Part shown: positions 58,030 through 64,000 of the stretch, piece by piece
Position numbering within the stretch: the stretch's first letter is position 1
Layout of the letters: each line of letters begins with the position of its first letter
Source: Ipomoea triloba
Taxonomy: Eukaryota; Streptophyta; Magnoliopsida; Solanales; Convolvulaceae
Length of the DNA stretch: 64,000 nt
Reading direction: 5' to 3'
Assembly (NCBI RefSeq): GCF_003576645.1
Contig: NC_044930.1
Coordinates: forward strand, 14,191,293-14,255,292
The notes under the pieces: model-generated
The model's database searches: none
Seen by the model: only the letters and a program-made list of their open reading frames with translations
Told to the model about the DNA's origin: nothing
Translations under genes and position numbers: made by a program

Positions 58030-61000
58030 TCATCTGAACACCAGGTTGTGGCATGTCTTATCACACGGATAGGCGCAATCTATGGCTCTCACAATGGCTC
58101 GTTCATAATACCAGTCTCCCACCGCGATTGCAACCGCCTGCATTTTGTGCCCAGTTATACAATAATGCAATTATTTAACCGTGAACTACCAAAAATAAAA
58201 AAATAAAAAAATAAAAAGTGCAATGGCCTAAACATTGGGAAAAGGGTCAAGTGGACCTAAACTTTATTCAAAAACTCAATTAGGCCCCTAAATTTGTAAA
58301 AGTGCAATTAAGCCCATCAACATGTTATTTTGACGTAATGAAGCCCAAAAATCGATTAGTGACCTGTATAGCATGTCACTGAGGTCCCGACAATACTCCA
58401 GCAACATTTTGACCAACTCCGATAACATTCCAACCAACTCTGGAGACATTCCGACGCGACATCGGAGAAGGCGACCAAGCCGTCTCATAGAGAAAGCGAT
58501 CCAATGGTCGCTGGTCGCCATCTCACAGAGAAGGCAACTCAGTGGTTGCCTTTTCCGATGCCGCCGGAGTTGGCCAGAATATTGTTGGAGTTGGTTGGAA
58601 TGTTACCAGAATATTGTCAAAATATCGCCAAAACCCTAGTGACTTGTTATTACAGGTCACAAACTGATTTTTGAGCTTTATTGCACCAAAATAACATGTT
58701 GATGAGCTTAATTGCACCTTTGAAAAATTTAGAGGCATAATTAACTTTTTAAGTAAAGTTGCCTATTTGACCATTTTTCCGTAAACATTTAATATCATGA
58801 AAAAAACTAGCAAGGAGTTCACAGATTATATGGGCCGGGGCTCATGGTATAATCTCTGTTAGAGGTGAAGCTTGTCATGTGATTCACATGAACAATAGTA
58901 CAATACTAAATCAAAATTACCATGTTTAAACAAGGGAAATTGTCAATTCTTTGGCATACCTTGTTACCAATAACAGGGGAGTTATCAGCAAACCATGTAT
59001 CCTGCCTCTCTGATTGGCAGTGAGCGAAACACGAGTTTATGAACAAACCATTCTGTCTAAAACCCGCGAATCTCCTTACAGCAAGTAGCATATGATTTCT
59101 AAATCCTGTTTCATAAGCTTATGAATTGAGATTACGGATCTCACGTTACAAAGTTAGGCGCAAAGAAGCCACAGATAGAAAATAATACCTTGCAAAAATT
59201 GAATCTGTGACGCAGAACACTTCTGATTGTTCAGTGTACAACCGTGCCAACTGCCATGAGGGTCAGCAGAAGGAGGAGCTAAACTGGCTTGGAGCTGGAG
59301 TTCAAAGTCAATATAATTTTAGTAATCTTGAGATAATTCTATTCTTAGATGTCCCTTCAGAAAATAATTTACCAAAAGTAGCCTGTTAGCCGTGTTACCT
59401 GCCATGAATCATAGGCAGCATTGAGAATAAAGAGAGGGGTTCTGACATTGGAGATCACGTTCTGAGGAAAGAAACACTGAAAAGGAGCCCAAGTTGCAAA
59501 CAATAATATTAGAGATGAAAACGCAAAGCATGAAGCCATTATTGGGGTAAATTTCATTCTTTTCTCATAAAACCTTTAGTGAAGTTCCAATTTGGTCCAG
59601 AACATGTTGATAGGGCATCAGATTTCATCATTAACATATGACATTAGTTTCAAATTCCTTCCAGCAAAAACAACAGACAAGCAGGTGTTTCATGTGGAAC
59701 AAATAAGGGCAATTTTGTTGTTTCTTTAGCCTATTCTTACAAAATTGCTCTTATTCATGCCATATGGTGTATCCAAGTTCATCAGGTGTACAACAACCAG
59801 GAGCCAGGAGGCAGAAATAACAAAAACAACTTACAGAGATTGCATCAAGGTGGTTAGTGCAAGATCTTGGCAGGTTTCTCCCAGCACCCTATCAATGACA
59901 AAAGAAGTAAACTGTGAGTTATACTAGAGAAATTTAGGAAAAATTTTGTAGTTCAAATGACTGGAGGCCGGCCAAAGGCCAAGTCCAGCGATTGGAGGGT
60001 TGGGGATTGTTGGGCAGAGGCTTGAAGGGCCAAGTCCAGCGATTGGAGGGTTGGGGATCGTTGGGCGGAGGCTTGAAGGGCCAAGTCCAATACCTTGCCT
60101 CTCGAAAATGTGATGGTCTATAAGAAAATAAAGTTGTGCCTTCGCTATGAGCTATAACTTTTGGCTTAGTGATAAGCGCTTGAACCTAACTGGTAACAAA
60201 AACTATGCAGTTAAAATTGGCAGGTGCTGGGAGGGGGTTGTTGGACAGAGACCTGAAGGGCGAAGTCCAACGCCCTGCCCATAGTGGTAAGCGTTTGATC
60301 CTAACAAATAGTGACAAACTGGGTTTAACATGTGGTATACCTGCATGTTTACTACACCTCCAAAAAAATTCCTTAGGGTACGCCCACCAGATACATCCAC
60401 TCTGCAAATTAAAAATAAAAATAAAGGATCATAATTATTAAGTTCAATAAAAACAACAGCAAAAAATTCTGATAATCTGCAGAATATTAAGGATACTCTA
60501 GAATTAGCGGAAGGATCAATAGTTCAGGAATTACGCGTCCATAAATAACCCAGCGTCACTCAGGCACTTCACTTTAGTATTACTTGAAAATAAGTTCCGG
60601 AACTCATCACAGTGTAATATTGTAGCAAGACCACCAGCAGAGCATCCAGAAAGAAGAGCCTGAAGAAGAATCGAAATTATGAAAAGAGCAATAGCAGAAG
60701 AATAAAAAAAAAGGAAAATAAATATCATCACAGAAAATATTACTTGTCTGGCATAACGCATTCCCTTTGACATTAGATCATCCACTGCTGCTTGCCATAT
60801 ACGTTGTCCTCTAAACTGCAGCCCTGCAGCCTGTATAGAGATACGGTTATATCTTTTCAAGATTATGCAGAGAAAACCATAGATGCAAATTGAAATCATA
60901 TCTCATTTACTGTCCAGTCTTTCACTAACAATAAGATAAGGACACAATTAGAAACTTTATTGATACTATTCATCCACCTGTCTTTAAGGCTCAAGGCACA

Positions 61001-63281
61001 TAAAGATGATTAATGATAGCCAAATGGAAAAACAGAAGATAGGATTACAAACCCTGTTTTCACTGTCTCCAGTAAATGAAGCACCATCACAGTAACGAAC
61101 TTTTACTCTATTCCAGTTGTAAAAATCTGCGTGTATAATGACAATTTAAGGAAACATGCTACCAGAGGTTTTGAAGTTAAGAAAGAAATGAGCCCTTTAA
61201 GCCTTGTAATACGCAGTTAGTCAAAATTAAACATATTTATATAATCAAAAACAAAACCTGGATTTTCTTCAGCCCTATTGCTCAAAATTCCTGTAAATGG
61301 AAGCCACTTTTCCATGAACCTTGATGACCCACGTCTTGTGGTTTTGCGGTAAATGCAGGACCTAAGGTTGTTACACCATCCCCCACCCTGCCACGAGAAT
61401 TCTCTAATAATTTAGATTTCAAAACAAACTTAGAAGTGATGTTATATATCTTTTCGTCTTAAAAAGATGGCTTCCCATAATTATTCTCCAGAAGAAAGGG
61501 GAAGCATGTATGAGTTAGAACCACAATGAGAAGGGGAAGAGGTCCAATTCATATAATCATGATGAACAATTGTCGTATCAAACATGTCACATTAAAAAAT
61601 AATTTTTCTTTTTTTAGTCTATAAATATAATTTCTTTTTTTTCGTTAATATCTTTTGTAAGTAAGAATTTCTCTACATTGGGTGACAACACACTAAAAGG
61701 CAAAAGCATATCAGTATAGAAAAAATAAAATAAAATTTCATGTGACTTTGAAATACCAAACAGGCTAGCAGAAAAGCTGAAAGTCACAGTCAATGAAACA
61801 CTGCAAAATAATTATATAAGCATTGAATACTATCATGTGTTCAGTTGGTATGGTTTTGACAGTAACAATTCATGCTTAAATTTCCGTTGCTGTGAGAATT
61901 TGAATACAACATATAGCATTCATATAGCAGAGAATTAATGACATTTATTCAGAGAGTTGCCAGCAAAACCTCTAATTGAATGAGCCAACTGTTTGCTCCA
62001 GAACCATACCCCCGATGAATGTGATAAGCTGGTAAAGTTCCATCTAGGCACACTGTAGACAAAGAGAAAGCACAGATGAAAATGATTCTGAGATTAAAAA
62101 AGACGTTTTATACCACAAACAGTCAATTCAATAAAGCTTTTTTTCGGGGTAACCCCAGCAAAGATGGCTAAGTATACAAACTTATAACCACAAGGTAATC
62201 TTGAGCCCTCTTGGTTTGAGCCGGTCAACTATGGGCAACCTAGGCTGGTTTACCTCCTTGTGGTCCTTTGCCGGCTAGGGTCACAAGGCGGGGTTTACCC
62301 GTGCACACGCATGGGCAGTGGCTGCGGGTTTCCCTCGTCAGGCCAAAAATAAATCTTTTTTTCTGGCCCACCAAGAAAGATAATTCCACTGAGTTAATCA
62401 ACAATAATAAGGTTCAAGGAGGTGGGGAGAATCTGAAAGGCAGATGAGAAAGAGTTTTCAACAACCACATTAAGTTATTGAATCATTCATATCATCAAGA
62501 TAAATCCAATGTAGGGCAATTACAGTGAATAAACAAAACCATCAATCAATCCACGTTGATCAAATGAAATTCAAATACTCCCCGGCTGAAAAACAGAAAT
62601 AGCTCTTTGTTTTTCAAGTTACCAATACCAAATTCAATAAATATCCAAATTTTCATAAAATCAAAATCAAAAATCAAAAATAAAAATCCACCCACCTGCT
62701 AGAACAAGACATTAGTAATTATGGAGTCAAAAAACGATAAATAAATACAAAGTGCTGAATATAATATGAAATTAGCAAGGAAAATAAGAAAACCCACAAA
62801 AAAAATTGTGCAATCTATTCAAGATTTATGCTACCCAGCAGGATTAAAAAATCTTCAAACAGACCAACAGGAAGAAGATTTGACAACTAAATCTGCACGC
62901 AGCTCTGTCATGAATCCAATATAGTGTACATACACATAAAATAATCTTAGTCTATATATCAAGCATTAAATTTTCCAGAAAGTAAAAAAACTACTTAACT
63001 TTGAGAAATAATGTATAAATGTGTATGTAGAGAGAGAGAGAGAGAGAGAGAGTACCAGCTCCTTTAGCAGCAGCTCCTTGAATGAGAGTGAGGGGAACAC
63101 TAAGCGGGTTGGAATTAAAGGCTGCGGCCGAAGCAAAAGATCCATTAAACACGGATTCTAAGAATGGCAGCTCCGTTTTGTTGAAGAAAAACTCGTCAAA
63201 TTCAAAGCCCGCCCCAACACCCACCAAAGCCGCAATGCAAATCAGCTTCCAGACTCCCATCCTAAGCTTCTCCATAGCCAT
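58030..63281 (-). CDS. Pectin acetylesterase (carbohydrate esterase family 13), 12 exons
   Basis: Exons on the minus strand: 63281-63056, 62052-61970, 61387-61258, 61126-61053, 60830-60744, 60659-60535, 60401-60341, 59888-59835, 59476-59399, 59282-59189, 59105-58960, 58137-58030. All introns are GT-AG and the sum is 1266 nt, 421 residues plus stop, normal for the family. The enzyme removes acetyl groups from cell-wall homogalacturonan. An N-terminal hydrophobic stretch (residues about 11-25, [15 protein letters not shown]) fits a signal peptide. Family blocks: [46 protein letters not shown] (Ser207), [14 protein letters not shown] (Asp303), [11 protein letters not shown] (His366), VGDWYYER and [12 protein letters not shown]. 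The triad is inferred from the Notum-like fold. At exon 10 the acceptor used gives [10 protein letters not shown], about four residues shorter than usual. Met at 63275 is an alternative start. Confidence 0.93.
58237..58781. mobile_element. MITE in intron 11 of the pectin acetylesterase gene
   Basis: Inverted ends GGGAAAAGGGTCAA and CGGAAAAATGGTCAA (complement of the right end), arms of about 150 bp, flanked by TAAACATT at 58229-58236 and 58782-58789. The centre (58440-58640) is GC-richer and unrelated to the arms. An 8-bp duplication suggests hAT, but 9-bp Mutator type is not excluded because the ninth base differs. Confidence 0.8.
59965..60095. repeat. Tandem duplication in intron 7
   Basis: Two copies of a roughly 60-bp unit containing AAGTCCAGCGATTGGAGGGT (59980 and 60032) and GAGGCTTGAAGGGCC; a diverged third piece lies at 60235-60290. 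Nearby TAGTGATAAGCGCTTGA (60158-60183) and TAGTGGTAAGCGTTTGA (60283-60299) resemble Pol III A boxes, so SINE origin is possible. Confidence 0.65.
62140..62345. repeat. GC-richer repeat insert in intron 1
   Basis: About 200 bp clearly GC-richer than the rest of the intron, with ACCACAAGGTAATC and its partial complement TTACCTCCTTGTGGT, and the phrase CCGTGCACACGCATGGGC. It looks like a retroposon or MITE fragment. Family not identified. Confidence 0.4.
63009..63054. repeat. AG microsatellite at intron 1 donor
   Basis: A GAGAGA run (about 63029-63052) directly follows the intron 1 donor on the minus strand as CTCTCT. Confidence 0.85.
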
Positions 63282-63600
63282 ATCACTACCCTAATCTTGA
63301 AACTAAATGCTAGCAATAATGTGAACTAAACAAAATATACATACGACATAGAAATGCTCTTTACAGCCTGATAGTCGGCTAAATCGTTAAACTAATCCCT
63401 CCCCAGACACAAATCTATGTCGAAATATATATTTTTCTCCCCTAAAGAAATGTAGGTAGGGTGGGGGTGTATTACAGATCTATGGAAGCTCTTCTTGGGG
63501 AGTGAATAGTGGAAAGAGAGTGTTTTTGCCGGGTAATTTAAAGAATTCTAATGTATTTGTTTATTTATGGAAATTCATGCATGTACTTATATCAGCGCCG
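63282..63600 (-). promoter_or_regulatory. 5' UTR and core promoter of the pectin acetylesterase gene (inferred)
   Basis: TATA-like ATATAAGT lies on the minus strand at 63592-63585 and another AT-rich CATAAATAAAC at 63572-63562, 280-310 bp upstream of the start codon. This leaves a plausible 5' UTR. No experimental or conserved support is visible. Confidence 0.3.
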
Positions 63601-64000
63601 CTTCAATTTTCTAAACAAAAATTATACCCCTGCCTCCTATTTTATATGTTTAATAAGTTTGATTAAAGTTGTTTACTTGTTTACAATTTAATTTTTATAA
63701 TATTATATTTATAATTAATATATAGAATTTATAATTATATTAAAATAGTACTCCGTATTAAATATAAAAAATACTAAAATAATAATAACAAATAATTAAT
63801 TTTGATTTAACTCATGAATAATAAATTATACGTGTAAAATGAGACAGAGAAAAAATCATGGTAACTTATCTGAATACGGGTGAGACTCAATCCTTAGTCT
63901 TTCTTCTTAAAGAGACTACTCAATCTCTGATCTTTCTTCTCAAATTTCATCTATCTAACCAGCTGGTGAGACTCAATCTCTGATCTTTCTTCTCAAACTT
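63601..64000. other. AT-rich flank with short tandem repeat at window end
   Basis: AT-rich to about 63840. Then GAGACTCAATCTCTGATCTT with CTTCTCAAA recurs three times (about 63882, 63925, 63967), a unit of about 40 bp that may continue beyond the window. Confidence 0.6.

Noticed and set aside
60186..60441. Alternative frames over exon 7 of the esterase gene
   Set aside because: The frame that continues the GC/A GTG GAT junction ([20 protein letters not shown]) is the real one; the others are shadows or include intron.

Overview
This window is plant nuclear DNA, AT-rich and repeat-dominated. The gene at the right has GT-AG introns, and the rest is LTR retrotransposons, hAT, Mutator-like, PIF/Harbinger and Helitron elements, SINEs and microsatellites. 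The repeat types and codon sense fit a eudicot, perhaps an asterid such as Convolvulaceae; that placement is a guess. There are no prokaryotic operons, CRISPR arrays or phage genes.

Layout. 0.4-4.3 kb: a Tekay-like LTR on the minus strand that carries a nine-copy 114-bp array and is interrupted by a 1.27-kb solo LTR with a perfect 5-bp target duplication. 4.3-7.1 kb: unassigned repeat DNA, a tRNA-derived SINE, an AAC microsatellite and small elements. 7.2-11.8 kb: a stack of nested elements, several with intact target-site duplications (foldback Mutator-like > foldback MITE > hAT > solo LTR). 12.6 kb: an assembly gap between homopolymers. 12.9-16.3 kb: Harbinger MITE, Helitron with an inserted SINE, another SINE. 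16.6-18.1 kb: decayed gypsy LTR/gag and a small LRR-receptor fragment. 20.2-25.3 kb: a deleted hAT element and a 2.1-kb near-identical duplication with an inverted segment between the copies (A - B inverted - A - B). 25.4-29.2 kb: Mutator-like element with internal repeats, decayed copia gag, MITE. 29.7-34.2 kb: remains of a minus-strand, intron-containing gene of the transposon-associated plant DUF1985/Ulp1-like type, with a triplicated exon.

34.7-55.9 kb is dominated by one decayed minus-strand Athila/Tat-like gypsy element (protease, RT, RNase H and integrase all recognisable). Three later insertions interrupt it: a 2.6-kb solo LTR (35084-37680, TSD CGTTT), a 12.45-kb Tekay-type array LTR-internal-LTR-partial internal-LTR (39001-51452, TSD TCTTC), and a 0.93-kb solo LTR (53003-53933, TSD GTTAY). 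The Tekay-type copy has one uninterrupted 1528-codon gag-pol frame, tRNA-iMet primer site and polypurine tract, so it is young.

56.0-57.7 kb holds three DNA elements in a row, each with a clear target duplication. 58.0-63.3 kb is the one clear host gene: a minus-strand pectin acetylesterase (carbohydrate esterase family 13) in 12 exons that sum to an open 1266-nt CDS (421 aa) with the Ser-Asp-His triad in place. Its last intron carries a 545-bp MITE. The rest of the window is gene-poor AT-rich sequence. I found no convincing new biological system; the most unusual content is structural (nesting, inverted duplication, tandem retroelement, hairpin cluster, triplicated exon).
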